Source: Salvelinus alpinus (lineage: Eukaryota; Chordata; Actinopteri; Salmoniformes; Salmonidae). Taken from it: 64,000 bases of DNA. The notes below the pieces were generated by a model, which ran no database searches, was not told the origin of the DNA, and saw nothing but the letters and a program-made list of their open reading frames with translations. Positions 12,093 through 23,349 of the stretch are shown here, one piece after another. The DNA is taken from the NCBI RefSeq assembly GCF_045679555.1, contig NC_092094.1, positions 38,661,430 through 38,725,429 of the forward strand, given 5' to 3'. Position 1 is the stretch's first letter; the number at the start of each line of letters is the position of its first letter. Made by a program: the position numbers and the translations under genes.

Positions 12093-12628
12093 GTTAGTAT
12101 TCATGTGTTGCATGTTTCGTCACAATATTATTTTGAACGTTCGTCTTGAACTGATGCCCGATTGAGCATTCTACTTAATGGGTCGTCAGTGAGCGCTGAT
12201 GAAGATTTGATCAAAAGTGCATTACAGTGGCTTGGAAATTCAATGACATTCAAAACGAAGCAAATAATTAGTAGGAAAACCTTTTGTCATTTTGATGTCA
12301 CCGGGATTTTAGCTAGCTAGCATTGCTAGCTTTTTAAAATAAAATTTGCTTGCTAATGACAACATTGCCATCTGTCTAAAGTAAATTTGAGGACATGATA
12401 ATGCTGGCTAAGTTGTTTCCTACTAAATATGACGACTTTAGCAATGTCATCGTATTTCCAGGCACTCTAGTGTAATTTATACGAAACAGTAGTTAGCCTC
12501 CGTCCAGGATGACTGGGTTTATCACCACTTAAATGCACCACTATGATGCTGCCAATAGAGGGCGGCTTGAGAACGTTTATAACAATGCTATGAGGTGACC
12601 AAGTGACAGAGGTGCATCCTATGAATAC
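12093..12628. other. intron sequence without recognisable elements
   Basis: AT-rich sequence following the donor of exon A'. No transposon ends, repeats or open frames of note. Its counterpart is missing in copy 1, where transposon T follows exon A almost directly. Confidence 0.5.
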
Positions 12629-13232
12629 CTAGCTAGCACATTTGGTTTCTTAGAAGTTGTGGTAACGTATGTTTTTGGTTTACAGAAGTGAACGTTTTGC
12701 CTGTTCTGGGACGTATATTTTTAGGTTGCAGGGAGATTCTGAGAAGGTTTTACTCTGGTTCCTTAAAAGTTTTATTAATGCTCTGAGATTGGAAATTCTA
12801 GGTTATTTTGAGATTTTTCAATAACTTCCTTAACGTTCGCTGATATGAAATTCATTAGGCATTAATCATGCGAACACATGTATTTTTTATTGTGACACGG
12901 CATCAGTGTGATTCAAACCTATGATTTTCTGTCCTGTTCTCTAGCAATGGAATTAAGTCCTCTGTGCCACCAGGATGGAGCTACCATAACATGTTTTGTA
13001 TTTCATATACAAAGCTGTTCATTTTATTCTACCTGAAATTACCCCATTTCAAAGCATTAAGATCAGGTGTAAACAAGACAGAGGCTAGGTTTGTTGATGC
13101 TTGGAACGGAATTTATATGTTTTTAAATAACATTCTTAGAACATTCTCTGAACATTAAAGTTTGTGTTTTTAATAGAAAGTTTTCCTCATGTTCTGAGAA
13201 TGGAATTTAGAGATTATTGATGTTAATGTGTT

Positions 13233-13810
13233 CAGTGGAGGCTCATAATAATGGCCGGAACGGCGCAAATGGAATGGCATCAAACACCTGGAAACCATAG
13301 CTGTGTTCGAATACTCATACTAACCGCAGTAACCATACCACCCTAGTCATAGACTGTTCTCTCTGCTACCGCACGGCAAGCGGAAGCAGAGTCTAGGTCA
13401 AAGAGGCTTCTAAACAGATTCTACCCCCAAGCCACAAGACTCCTGAACCGCTACTCTCTGTTATTATCTATGCATAGTCACTTTAATAACTCTACCTACA
13501 TGTACATATTACCTCAATTACCTCGACGCCGGTGCCCCCGCACATTGACTCTGTACCGGTACACCCTGTATATAGCCTCACTACTGTTATTTACTGCTGC
13601 TACTTTTTTTAAAGGTATTTTCTTAAAAGTGCATTGTTGGTTAAGTAAGCATTTCACTGTAAGGTCTACTACACCTGTTGTATTCGGCGCATGTGACAAA
13701 TAAAATTTGATTTGATTTGATTTTGATGTATTTGACACCATTCCACTGATTCCGCTCCAGTTAGTACCACAAGGCCGTTCTCCCCTATTAAGGTGCCACC
13801 AACCTGTGGT
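13233..13810 (+). mobile_element. MITE split by a LINE 3' end
   Basis: The halves CAGTGGAGGCTCATAATAAT ... GGAAACCAT and TGATGTATTTGACACCATTC ... GGTGCCACCAACC belong to a very common fish non-autonomous repeat. They are separated by the LINE tail at 13301-13722. No coding capacity. Confidence 0.7.
13301..13722 (+). mobile_element. Rex1-type LINE 3' end
   Basis: It begins with the end of a reverse transcriptase frame (CTACCGCACGGCAAGCGG region, 13369-13450) followed by a 3' UTR that ends AATTTGATTTGATTTGATTT. The sequence is a different subfamily from the element at 4101-5744. It sits inside the MITE at 13233-13810. Confidence 0.75.
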
Positions 13811-14079
13811 ACAATTCAATTATTTTGAACATTCCCAGAATATTGCCAAGAACTGACATAAAAGAGAACCATAAATTCTCTGAAAGTTCTGAGAATCTCG
13901 CTTAAGTCCCCATTTTTGAGAACTTAACCAGAATATAGTAAAACTGACATTAAATAGAACCACATGGGAACTTGTGTTTCTGTTTAACGTTCTTGGAACC
14001 ATTTGAGAACATTACTTTAAATAGAACCATGAGGAAACCAGTAGGAAACGTTATGCTGAACTACTGACATTCCCACAGA

Positions 14080-17000
14080 AGAAGTCCTAGCCGTGTCTGA
14101 ATCCTGAAGGCCACCAAAAATCCTGAAATTTCCATTCCTAACTATAACATTTTTCGACAAGATAGAACTGCCGAAGGGGGCGGAGTTGCAATCTACTGCA
14201 GAGATAGACTGCAGAGTTCTGTCATACTATCCAGGTTTGTGCCCAAACAATTCGAGCTTCTACTTCTAAAAATCCACCTTTCCAGAAACAAGTCTCTCAA
14301 TGTTGCCGCTTGTTATCGACCACCTTCAGCCCTCAGCTGTGGCCTGGACACCATATGTGAATTGATTGCCCCCATCTATCTTCAGAGCTTGTACTGTTAG
14401 GTGACCTAAACTGGGACATGCTTAACACCCCGGCCGTCCTATAATCTAAGCTAGATGCCCTCAATCTCACACAAATGATCAATGAACCTACCAGGTACAA
14501 CCCCAAATCCGTAAACACGGGCACCCTCATAGATATCATCCTGACCAACCTGCCCTCTAAATACACCTCTGCTGTCTTCAACCAGGATCTTAGCAATCAC
14601 TGCCTCATTGCCTGCGTCCGTAATGGGTCTGCAGTCAAACGACCACCCCTCATTACTGTCAAACGCTCCCTAAAACACTTCAGCGAGCAGGCCTTTCTAC
14701 TCGACCTGGCCCGGGTATCCTGGAAGCATATTGACCTCATTCTGTCAGTAGAGGATGCCTGCTTATTCTTTAAAAGTCCTTTCCTCACCATCTTAAATAA
14801 GCATGCCCCATTCCAAAAAAATTGAACTAAGAACAGATATAGCCCTTGGTTCACTCCAGACCTGACTGCCCTCCACCAGCACAAAAACATCCTGTGGCGT
14901 ACTGCATTAGCATCGATATGCAACTTTTCAGGGAAGTTAGGAACCAATATACACAGGCAGTTAGGAAAGCAAAGGCTAGCTTTTTCAAACAGAAATCTGC
15001 ATTCTGTTGCACAAACTCCAAAACGTTTTGGGACACTGTAAAGTCCATGGAAAATAAGAGCACCTCCTCCCAGCTGCCCACTGCACTGAGGCTAGGAAAC
15101 ACTGTCACCACCGATAAATCTACAATAATTGAGAATTTCAATAAGCATTTTTCTACGGCTGGCCATTCTTTCCACCTGGCCACCCCTACCCTGGTCAACA
15201 ACCCTGCACCCCCCACAGCAACTTGCCCAAGCCTCCCCCATTTCTCCTTCATCCAAATCCAGATAGCTGGTGTTCTGAAAGAGCTGCAAAATCTGGACCC
15301 ATAAAAATCAGCTGGGCTTGACAATCTGGACCCTCTCTTTCTAAAATTATCCTCCAAAATTGTTGCAACCCCTATCACTAGCCTGTTCAACCTCTCTTTC
15401 ATATCGTCTGAGATCACCTAAAGATTGGAAAGCTGACACTCTAGACCCAAACTGTTACAGACCTATATCTATCCTACCCTGCCTATCTAAAGTCTTCGGA
15501 AGCCAAGTTAACAAACAGATCACCAACCATTTTGAATCCCACCATACCTTCTCCGCTATGCAATCTGGTTTCCGAGCTGGTCATGGGTGCACCTCAGCCA
15601 CGCTCAAGGTCCTAAACGATATCATAACCGCCATCGATAAAAGACAATACTGTGCAGCCGTCTTCATCGACCTGGCCAATGCTTTCGACTCTGTCAATCA
15701 CTGCATTCTTAACCGGCAGACTCAATAGCCTCGGTTTCTCAAATGACTGCCTCGCCTGGTTCACCAACTACTTCTCAGACAGAGTTCAGTGTGTCAAATC
15801 GGAGGGCCTGTTGTCCAGACCTCTGGCAGTCTCTATTGGGGTGCCACAGGGCTCAATTCTCGGGCAGACTCTTATCTCTGTATACATCAATGATGTTGCT
15901 CTTACTGCTGGTGATTCTCTGATCCACCTCTACGCAGACGACACCATTCTGTATACTTCTGGCCCTTCTTTGGACACTGTGTTATCCTCCAGACGAGCTT
16001 CAATGCCATACAACTCTCCTTCCGTGGCCTCCAACTGCTCTTAAATGCTAGTAAAAGTAAATGCATGCTCTTCAATCGATCGCTGCCCGCACCTGCCCGT
16101 CCAGCATCACTACTCTGGACGGTTCTGACTAAGAATATGTGGACAACAACAAATACCTAGGTGTCTGGTTAGACTGTAAACTCTCCTTTCAGACTCACAT
16201 TAAGCATCTCCAATCCAAAATTAAATCTAGAATTGGATTCCTATTTTGCAACAAAGCATCCTTCACTCACGCTGCCAAACACACCCTCGTAAAACTGACT
16301 ATCCTACCGATCCGTGACTTCGGCGATGTTATTTACAAAATAGCTTCCAATGCTCTACTCAGCAAATTGGATGCAGTCTATCACAGTGCCATCCGTTTTG
16401 TCACCAAAGCCCCATATACTACCCACCACTGCGACCTGTATGCTCTCATTGGCTGGCCCTCGCTTCATATTCGCCACCAAACCCACTGGCTCCAGGACAT
16501 CTATAAGTCTGCTAGGTAAAGCCCCGCTTTATCTCAGCTCACTGGTCACCATAGCAGCACCCACCAGTAGCACGCGCTCCAGCAGGTATATTTCACTGGT
16601 CACCCCCAAAGCCAATTCCTCCTCTGGCCGGCTTTCCTTCCAGTTCTCTGCTGCCAATGACTGGAACGAATTGCAAAAATCACTGAAGCTGGAGACTCAT
16701 ATCTCCCTCACTAACTTTAAGCATCAGCTGTCAGAGCAGCTCACAGATCATTGCACCTGTACATAGCCAACTGTAAATAGCCGATCCAACTACTTCATAC
16801 CCATATTGTTATTATTATTTTGCTCCATTGCACCCCAGTATCTCTACTTGCACATTCACCTTCTGCACATCTATCACTCCAGTGTTTAATTGCTAAATTG
16901 TAATTACTTCGCCACTATGGCCTATTTATTGCACTTACCTCCCTAATCTTACCTAATTTGCACACACAGTATATAGATTTTTTCTATTGTGTTATTGACT

Positions 17001-17130
17001 CTATGTTTGTTTATTCCATGTGTAACTCTGTGTTGTTGTTTGTGTCGCACTGCTTTGCTTTGTCTTGGCCAGGTCGCAGTTGTAAATGAGATCTTGTTCT
17101 CAACTGGCCTACCTGGTTAAATAAAGGTTA
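14080..17130 (+). pseudogene. LINE with endonuclease and reverse transcriptase, 5'-truncated and frameshifted
   Basis: The copy starts inside an APE-type endonuclease domain (EGGGVAIYCRDRLQSS near 14174-14221; the end of the domain lies near 14610). It runs through the linker (14846-15304) and reverse transcriptase: FIDLANAFDSVNH near 15664, GVPQGSILG near 15838, YADD at 15931-15942. It ends in the C-terminal region near 16765. Several stops and frameshifts break the frame, so it is dead. The 3' end, CCTGGTTAAATAAAGGTTAA, resembles the tail of the SINE at 62246-62460. It is inserted in transposon T copy iv, so it is younger than that element. Confidence 0.88.
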
Positions 17131-17534
17131 AAAAAAATGTAAAAAGGAATGTTGTTTCTTAACATTCTCTGAACTATTTGAGAACATTCCCAATGTCAAA
17201 CCAGTTGGAGAACGTTTCTAGAACATTACCTAAAAGAAATGTAACCACGTTTGAACTTTCAGGAAACGTTTTGTTAAAATAATGAAATACCAAGAAAATT
17301 ATGTTCCTTAAATGTGCTGAGAAGGTTCCAAAGTCAAGCAACTATCCTGCACCATTCCCAGAAAGTTGTGGAAGGTTGTATGCAAAATAACTTTAGGGCA
17401 AGTACGCAATCACCAAGCTATTAGAAATATATGGTTCTCAGAATATTATGTGCAAGCTGGGTACAGACCCCTGAGTGGGTTAGGCAGATAACATAAACTG
17501 AAATCAACAAGGTGGTTGAAAAGGTGCATACAGG

Positions 17535-17920
17535 GCCTCCCGAGTGGCGCAGCGGTCTAAGGCACTGCATTGCAGGACTAGAGGCATCACTACAGACCCA
17601 GGTTTGATCTCAGGCTGTGTCAGTACCGGCTGTGACCGGGTGTCCCATAGGGTGGCACACAATTGGCCCAGCCTTGTTCCGGGTTAGGGCAGGATTTGGC
17701 CGGGGGGGCTTTACTTGGCTCATCGCGCTCTAGCGACTCCTTGTGGTGGGCCGGGTGCCTGCAGGCTGACTGCCATCATCAGTTGAGCGGTATTTTCTCA
17801 GAGAGAAGGGCGTTTTGGAGGATCATGTTTCGGAGGACGCCTGACTCGACCTTCGCATCTCCGAAGTCCGTTGAGAAGCAGCGACAAGATCGCAATTGGA
17901 TATCACGAAACTGGGGAGAA

Positions 17921-17952
<32 letters not shown>

Positions 17953-17962
17953 AATAAAAAAT
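17535..17962 (+). mobile_element. long tRNA-derived SINE (about 430 bp)
   Basis: The head GCCTCCCGAGTGGCGCAGCG is tRNA-like and shared with 44018 and 62246. The body differs from the short SINE after about 130 bases and ends ATTGGATATCACGAAACTGG followed by an AT-rich run. It ends about 75 bases upstream of the exon at 18037, so it lies close to that exon's branch-point region. Confidence 0.82.
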
Positions 17963-18036
17963 GGAAAGATGCAAAGGCCTAAGTAAAAGTGTATTTTCAT
18001 AGGGGGGATATACTCACTGGTATGTGTCTCTATCAG

Positions 18037-18177
18037 TTTAAGAAGCTGAACCAGGCCCTCAGCAGCATGGAAAGTCTACACAAGAACTGCTGGCTACAGG
18101 AGGAGAGGAGGGTCAAACAGAACCTGAGGAGGCTAACTAGCGTGTCTCCTACTTTCAGAAGCCAAACACTATTCCAG
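18037..18177 (+). CDS. exon B of the unrecognised gene
   Basis: Acceptor TCTCTATCAG/TTT and donor CCAG/GTAATA; 141 nt, 47 codons, phase 0 at both ends, which joins exactly to exon A or A'. The peptide starts FKKLNQALSSMESLHKNCWL and is rich in charged residues with a helical, possibly coiled-coil, look. No family recognised. Confidence 0.75.
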
Positions 18178-18273
18178 GTAATATGACGTGTGTTAACATA
18201 CTGTGAGTAGTGCAGAATTCAGTTAATTGGACTGAGTATGAGGATTTTGAGCATGTGCCTCTCTCCCCTCCAG

Positions 18274-18448
18274 AGACCTAGTGATAACAGCAGGGCTGAG
18301 CTTAGTGGAGGGGGCAGCAGGGTACAGCTCCCCACCTGCCCCCCGTCCCATGCCAGCCGAGAGGACTGCTCCTCCTGCTCTCTCAACAGCCCTCTGTTCA
18401 GGATCCCCCAGAGCACCGCCGCCCCATCCCCACGAACCAGCCACAGAA
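18274..18448 (+). CDS. exon C of the unrecognised gene
   Basis: Acceptor CTCCCCTCCAG/AGA and donor AGAA/GTCAGT; 175 nt, entering in phase 0 and leaving one base that completes a Ser codon with the next exon. The peptide (RPSDNSRAELSGGG... through FRIPQSTAAP) is low-complexity, rich in Ser, Pro and Cys, and probably disordered. The donor choice is set by the phase of the following exon; reading on past it reaches a stop. Confidence 0.72.
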
Positions 18449-18613
18449 GTCAGTACACTGAAGTACCTGTATCTGTAGAACAAAACACAGAAACAACTAT
18501 TTTTTTCCTCCTTACTGCAATTAATGCCCTACAATCTGCAATAGTAGCTGGTGTAATAGAGTGCTTAAACAACTAGTGTAATAATCTCTGGTCATCTCTG
18601 CACCTCTCTCCAG

Positions 18614-19010
18614 GTCTGATTCTCCCTCTTACCATTAACGGGGACACCATGTCCCCCCACCATCTGTGGCCCAGAGACACCCTGTCAGAGAACCCCTCCT
18701 CCTCAAGGGGGGGTAGGTGTTACGGGGGTCTGACCCCACGACCCAGCCAGCACCCCAGTACCCTGAGCTTGACCCCCAGTACCCTGAGCCTGGATGGCAG
18801 CACTACACCCCTGCTCCCCACCCCCAGCCTGCTGGCCTTGCTTCCCCCCCAGCTGTCCCCGGAGCTCCATGGGCTGCAGGAGGCTGTTCTGGGCTTCCCT
18901 CTGCTGCAGAAGAGGGTGAGGGAGCTGATCACTCGGGCTAGGGCCACTGAACAGGAGAGACAGGACCGACGCAACCTCACACTACGCCCCCCGGAGGCCC
19001 TGCGCTGCAG
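18614..19010 (+). CDS. exon D of the unrecognised gene
   Basis: Acceptor CTCTCTCCAG/GTCTG and donor CTGCAG/GTGAGA; 397 nt. The first half is Ser/Pro/Thr-rich, with repeats of the type STLSLTPSTLSLDGS. The second half (SPELHGLQEAVLGFPLLQKR and on to EQERQDRRN) looks helical. The exon leaves two bases that join with G of exon 33640 to make Arg. No known domain was recognised. Confidence 0.75.
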
Positions 19011-19179
19011 GTGAGAAGAGATACATACAGTATATTACCGTTTTTTTTATCGCTTTGGTGCAATTTTCACAAGTATGTGGTAAATCCCAGCTCTTAGTAG
19101 AAAACTCAAAACAGATCATCATAAAGGCACTTGTTTCAAAACTCTAAGCACATTTTCAGTTGACTAAGTAATATTTCTG

Positions 19180-19430
19180 TAAGCCCATTTGTGGGGAAAA
19201 ACTAATTCTGATTGGCTGGCCCTGGCTCCCCAGTGGGTCAGCCTGGCTTCCAATTGGATGGGCCTATGCCCTACCAAGCCCACCTATGGCTGCGCCCCTG
19301 CCCAGTCATGTAAAATCCATAGATTAGGGCATAATTTATTTATTTCAATTGACTGATATCCTTATATGAACTGTAACTCAACAAAATCTTTGAAATTGTT
19401 GCATGTTGCATTTATATTTGTGTACAGTAT
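19180..19430 (+). mobile_element. Tc1-like element (family 2), 3' end fragment
   Basis: It contains CATAGATTAGGGCATAATTT and ends GCATTTATATTTGTGTACAG/TA, the right-hand inverted repeat of the same family as 11005 and 59032. There is no transposase. Confidence 0.7.
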
Positions 19431-19511
19431 ATACTCGCATGTACTACTATGATGATGACTATTATGATTTTACTTCACAGTAAGTGAAGATCTGAGATGT
19501 ACTATATGTAA

Positions 19512-19690
19512 CAAATCAAATCAAAGTTTATTGGTCGGGTACACAGATTAGCAGATGTTACAGCAGGTGCAGCGAAATGCTTGTGTTTCTACTCCCTACA
19601 GTGCAGTAATACAATATCAATACAATACCAATATGCTATGCAAATAATCCAGAAAGTCCAAAACAAGAAAGAAATGCATCGGTACAGTAA
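19512..19690 (-). mobile_element. Rex1-type LINE 3' end, reversed
   Basis: CAAATCAAATCAAAGTTTAT followed by AGCAGATGTTACAGCAGGTG and GCGAAATGCTTGTGTTTCTA is the reverse complement of the Rex1 3' UTR seen near 5640-5744. The inner boundary is uncertain. A G-run lies just beyond at about 19736-19753. Confidence 0.75.
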
Positions 19691-19884
19691 ATCAAATATG
19701 TATCCGAAATGAAGTTGCTGGGGTCTTTTTGGTGTGGGGGGGGGGGGGGGGGGTACAATACAATACTGTAGTACAATACAATCTGACTTGCCTAGTTAAA
19801 AAAAAGGTTATATTAAAAAAAGTACAATACAATACTGTAAAATACAGTACACAATTACAGTAAAGGTGGAAGATGTACATATGA

Positions 19885-20100
19885 TTTCCATCCCGCATGA
19901 GCGTACCACCCTCAGTCAGGCCATAGATAAGGCATGCAGTGATTTCAACCCAGACCTATGTCAGGCTTGGATTCCCCATACCTAAAGGTTTTTCCCCAGG
20001 TGCATGAACAATGGGTATATTTACTGCAATTTCCATGAGAACATATGGCTAAATGCTCAAGACAGGCTTGATGCAAACTAGTGCCTGCTAAACATTGTTT
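19885..20100 (+). pseudogene. transposase C-terminal remnant
   Basis: One frame reads TTLSQAIDKACSDFNPDLCQ, AWIPHT, a stop, then RFFPRCM. The W-I-x-H-x-x-RFFPRC pattern resembles the end of DDE transposases repeated in fish genomes. There is a stop in frame and no ends are seen, so the assignment to a superfamily is open. Confidence 0.4.
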
Positions 20101-20133
20101 CTTTTATTTCATTTGATTACATTGTGAAAGATA

Positions 20134-21029
20134 CTGTGCATTCGGAAAGTATTCAGAGCCCTTGACTTGTTCCACATTTTACTAAGTTAGAACCTTATTC
20201 TCCCGGGCTCCTGAGTGGCGCAGCGGTCTATGGCACCTAAGGGACCTAAGGGACTCTCAGACCATGAGAAACAAGATTCTCTGGTCTGATGAAACCAAGA
20301 TTGAACTCTTTGGCCTGAATGCCAAGTGTCACGTCTGGAGGAAACCTTGCACCATCCCTACGGTGAAGCATGGTGGAGCAAGCATCATGCTGTGGGGATG
20401 TTTTTCAGGGGCAGGGAGACTAGTCAGGATCGACGGAAAGATGGACGGAGCAAAGTATAGAGAGATCCTTGATGAAAACCTGCTCTAGAGCGCTCAGGAC
20501 CTCAGACTGGGGCAAAGGTTCACCTTCCAACAGGACAATGAACCCTAAGCACACAGCCAAGACAACGCAGGAGTGGCTTTGGGATACGTTTCTGAATGTC
20601 CTTGAGTGGCCCAACCAGAGCCTGGACTTGAACCCGATCGAACATCTCTGGAGAGAACCTAGCTGTTCCCATCCAACCTGACGGAGCTTGAGAGGATCTG
20701 CAGAGAAGAATGGGAGAAACTCCCCAAATACAGGTGTGCCAAGCTTGTAGTGTCATACCCAAGAAGACTCAAGGTTGTAATTGCTGCCAAAGGTGCTTCA
20801 ACAAAGCACTGAGTAAAGGGTCTTTTTACTTATGTAAATGTAATATTTCAATTTTGTTTTTGTTTATAAATTTGCAAAAATTCTAAAAAACCTGTTTTAG
20901 CTTTGTCATTATGGGGTATTGTGTGTAGCTTGAAGGGGGGGGGGACGATTTAATCCATTTTAGAATAAGGTTGTAACGTAACAAAATGTGGAAAAAGTGA
21001 AGGGGTCTGAATACTTTCCAAATGCTCTG
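20134..21029 (+). pseudogene. Tc1-like transposon (family 1) with transposase remnant
   Basis: Ends: CTGTGCATTCGGAAAGTATT after TA, and AATACTTTCCAAATGCTCTG before TA. The coding part (20252-20812) holds the catalytic core in pieces: RNKILWSDETKIELFG (first Asp region), QDNEP near 20535 and SLDLNPIEHLW near 20620-20655. The DNA-binding N-terminus is missing; in its place is a 34-bp SINE head (20203-20236). Frameshifts and stops make it inactive. Confidence 0.85.
20203..20236 (+). mobile_element. SINE head fragment inside the Tc1 remnant
   Basis: GGGCTCCTGAGTGGCGCAGC and the next bases match the first 34 bases of the SINE at 62246. The rest of the SINE is gone, probably by the same deletion that removed the transposase N-terminus. 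Confidence 0.6.
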
Positions 21030-21949
21030 TATCTTCAATGATCACACCTTTGATCACATGGGATAGAAATAATGAAATTTGATGTTAAGTCAATTATTAT
21101 TTATTTAACCTTTATTTGATCAGGGAGTCATACTGATACCAAGGTCTCCTTTACAGATGAGCCCTGAATTACATAAATTCCAGAAAATACACACTTCAAA
21201 ATATAAATACAAAATGCAAGCAGAAAGAAAAACAGTCATAAACAAACAAACACATTCATCATTAATAAAGTTCTCAATCAGCTTTCTGAATTTCCCTAGA
21301 TGCATGAGAACATCAAATTTAAGAACATTTCAACGATTGTTCCACAAATAAGGTGCAAGAAAACTTAAAGCTGATTTATCTAACTCAGTGGAGACCAAAG
21401 GAATTTCCAGAGTTAACTATACTTGAGACCAGTTGTGGTAACTCGTATGTCTAAAGTTTAGTAATGATGTTAGGTACAGTGTGACTTTTTGTAAAAGGGC
21501 TTCATAAATGAAAACATAGCAATGTATCAACCTACGTGACATCGAAGAAGGCCAACCAACTTTCTGGTAGAGAATGCAGTGACGAGTACTAAACCTGTTG
21601 CCCGTAATAAAGCGCAGTGCGCTATGAGAAACTGCATCTAAAGGCTTTAATGAAGTGGCAGCTGTGTTCATACAGATGATGTCGCCATAGTCTAGGACCG
21701 ATAGGAACGTCTACTCAATCAATTTTTCAATTTTATTTTTATATAGCCCTTCGTACATCAGCTAATATCTCGAAGTGCTGTACAGACACCCAGCCTAAAA
21801 CCCCAAACAGCTAGTAATGCAGGTGTAGAAGCACGGTGGCTAGGAAAAACTCCCTAGAAAGGCCAAAACCTAGGAAGAAACCTAGAGAGGAACCAGGCTA
21901 TGAGGGGTGGCCAGTCCTCTTCTGGCTGTGCCGGGTGGAGATTATAACA

Positions 21950-22800
21950 GAACTATGCCAAGATGTTCAAAAATGTTCATAAGTGACAAGCATGGTCAAA
22001 TAATAATCATGAATAATTTTCAGTTGGCTTTTCATAGCCGATCATCAAGAGTTGAAAAACAACAGGTCTGGGACAGGTGGCGGTTCCATAACCGCAGGCA
22101 GAACAGCTGAAACTAGAATAGCAGCAAGGCCAGGCGGACTGGGGACAGCAAGGAGTCACCACGGGCGGCAGTCCCGACGCATGGTCCTAGGGCCCAGGTC
22201 CTCCGAGAGAAAGAAAGAGAGAAGGAGAAAATTAGAGAGAGCCAAGATTTTCAAAATGTTCATAAATGACAAGCATGGTCAAATAATAATCAGGAATAAA
22301 TCTCAGTTGGCTTTTCATAGCCGATCATTAAGAGTTGAAAACAGCAGGTCTGGGACAGGTAGGGGTTCCATAACCGCAGGCAGAACAGTTGAAACTGGAA
22401 TAGCAGCAAGGCCAGGCGGACTGGGGACAGCAAGGAGTCACCACGGCCGGTAGTCCCGACGTATGGTCCTAGGGCTCAGGTCCTCCGAGAGAAAGAAAGA
22501 GAGAAGGAGAAAATTAGAGAGAGCCAAGATTTTCAAAATGTTCATAAATGACAAGCATGGTCAAATAATAATCAGGAATAAATCTCAGTTGGCTTTTCAT
22601 AGCCGATCATTAAGAGTTGAAAACAGCAGGTCTGGGACAGGTAAGGGTTCCGTAACCGCAGGCAGAACAGTTGAAACTGGAATAGCAGCAAGGCCAGGCG
22701 GACTGGGGACAGCAAGGTGTCATCAAGCCCGGTAGTCCTGACGTATGGTCCTAGGGCTCAGGTTCTCAGAGAGAAAGAGAGAACGAGAGAATTAGAGAGA
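21950..22800 (-). repeat. three tandem copies of a 283-bp segment in the L2 3' UTR
   Basis: GACAAGCATGGTCAAATAAT recurs at 21985, 22268 and 22550. The units are nearly identical, and the second and third are the closest. The other L2 3' ends in the window (28281-29400, 57436-58187) have a single unit, so the triplication is specific to this copy. Confidence 0.9.
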
Positions 22801-23349
22801 GCATACTTAAATTCACACAGGACACTGGATAAGACAGGAGAAGTACTCCAGGTAACCAACTGACCCTAGCCCCCCGACACATAAACTACTGCAGCATAAA
22901 TACTGGAGGCTGAGACAGGAGCGGTCAGGAGACACTGTGGCCCCATCCAAAGAAACCCCCGGACAGGGCCAAACAGGAAGGATATAACCCCACCCACTTT
23001 GCCAAAGCACAGCCCCCGCACCACTAGAGGGAAATCCTCAACCACCAACTTACAATCCTGAGACAAGGCCGAGTATAGCCCACAAAGGTCTCCACCACAG
23101 CACAAACCAAGGGGGGGGCGCCAACCCAGACAGGAAGATCACGTCAGTAACTCAACCCACTCAAGTGACGCACCCCTCCTAGGGACGGCATGAAAGAGCA
23201 CCAGCAAGCCAGTGACTCAGCCCCTGTAACAGGGTTAGAGGCAGAGAATCCCAGTGGAGAGAGGGGAACCGGCCTGGCAGAGACAGCAAGGGTGGTTCGT
23301 TGCTCCAGAGCCTTTCCGTTCACCTTCACACTCCTGGGCCAGACTACAC

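Larger units (their letters stand above)
7805..13230 (+). repeat. tandem duplication, copy 2
   Basis: This is the second copy of the unit starting at 1884. The offset is about 5.92 kb at the left border and 5928 at the 3311/9239 landmark. It carries transposon T copy iii, exon A' (11962-12092) and T copy iv, the counterpart of copy ii. It lacks both Rex1 insertions of copy 1. It has an extra 10877-11790 segment containing a Tc1 remnant. The right border is uncertain because T copy iv has been opened by later insertions. Confidence 0.8.
12629..17461 (-). mobile_element. DNA transposon 'T', copy iv, carrying nested insertions
   Basis: The left end is CTAGCTAGCACATTTGG and the right end ATTATGTGCAAGCTGGG, with TAC on both sides as a possible 3-bp target duplication. 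The element is inverted relative to copies i and iii. The native sequence is interrupted by a MITE (13233-13810) and by a 3-kb LINE (14080-17130). Joining the pieces between 14079 and 17131 recovers sequence matching copy iii near 9866-9900. Confidence 0.65.

Noticed and set aside
14333..15417. Minus-strand frames over 14333-15417
   Set aside because: Shadows of the plus-strand LINE coding sequence at 14080-17130.
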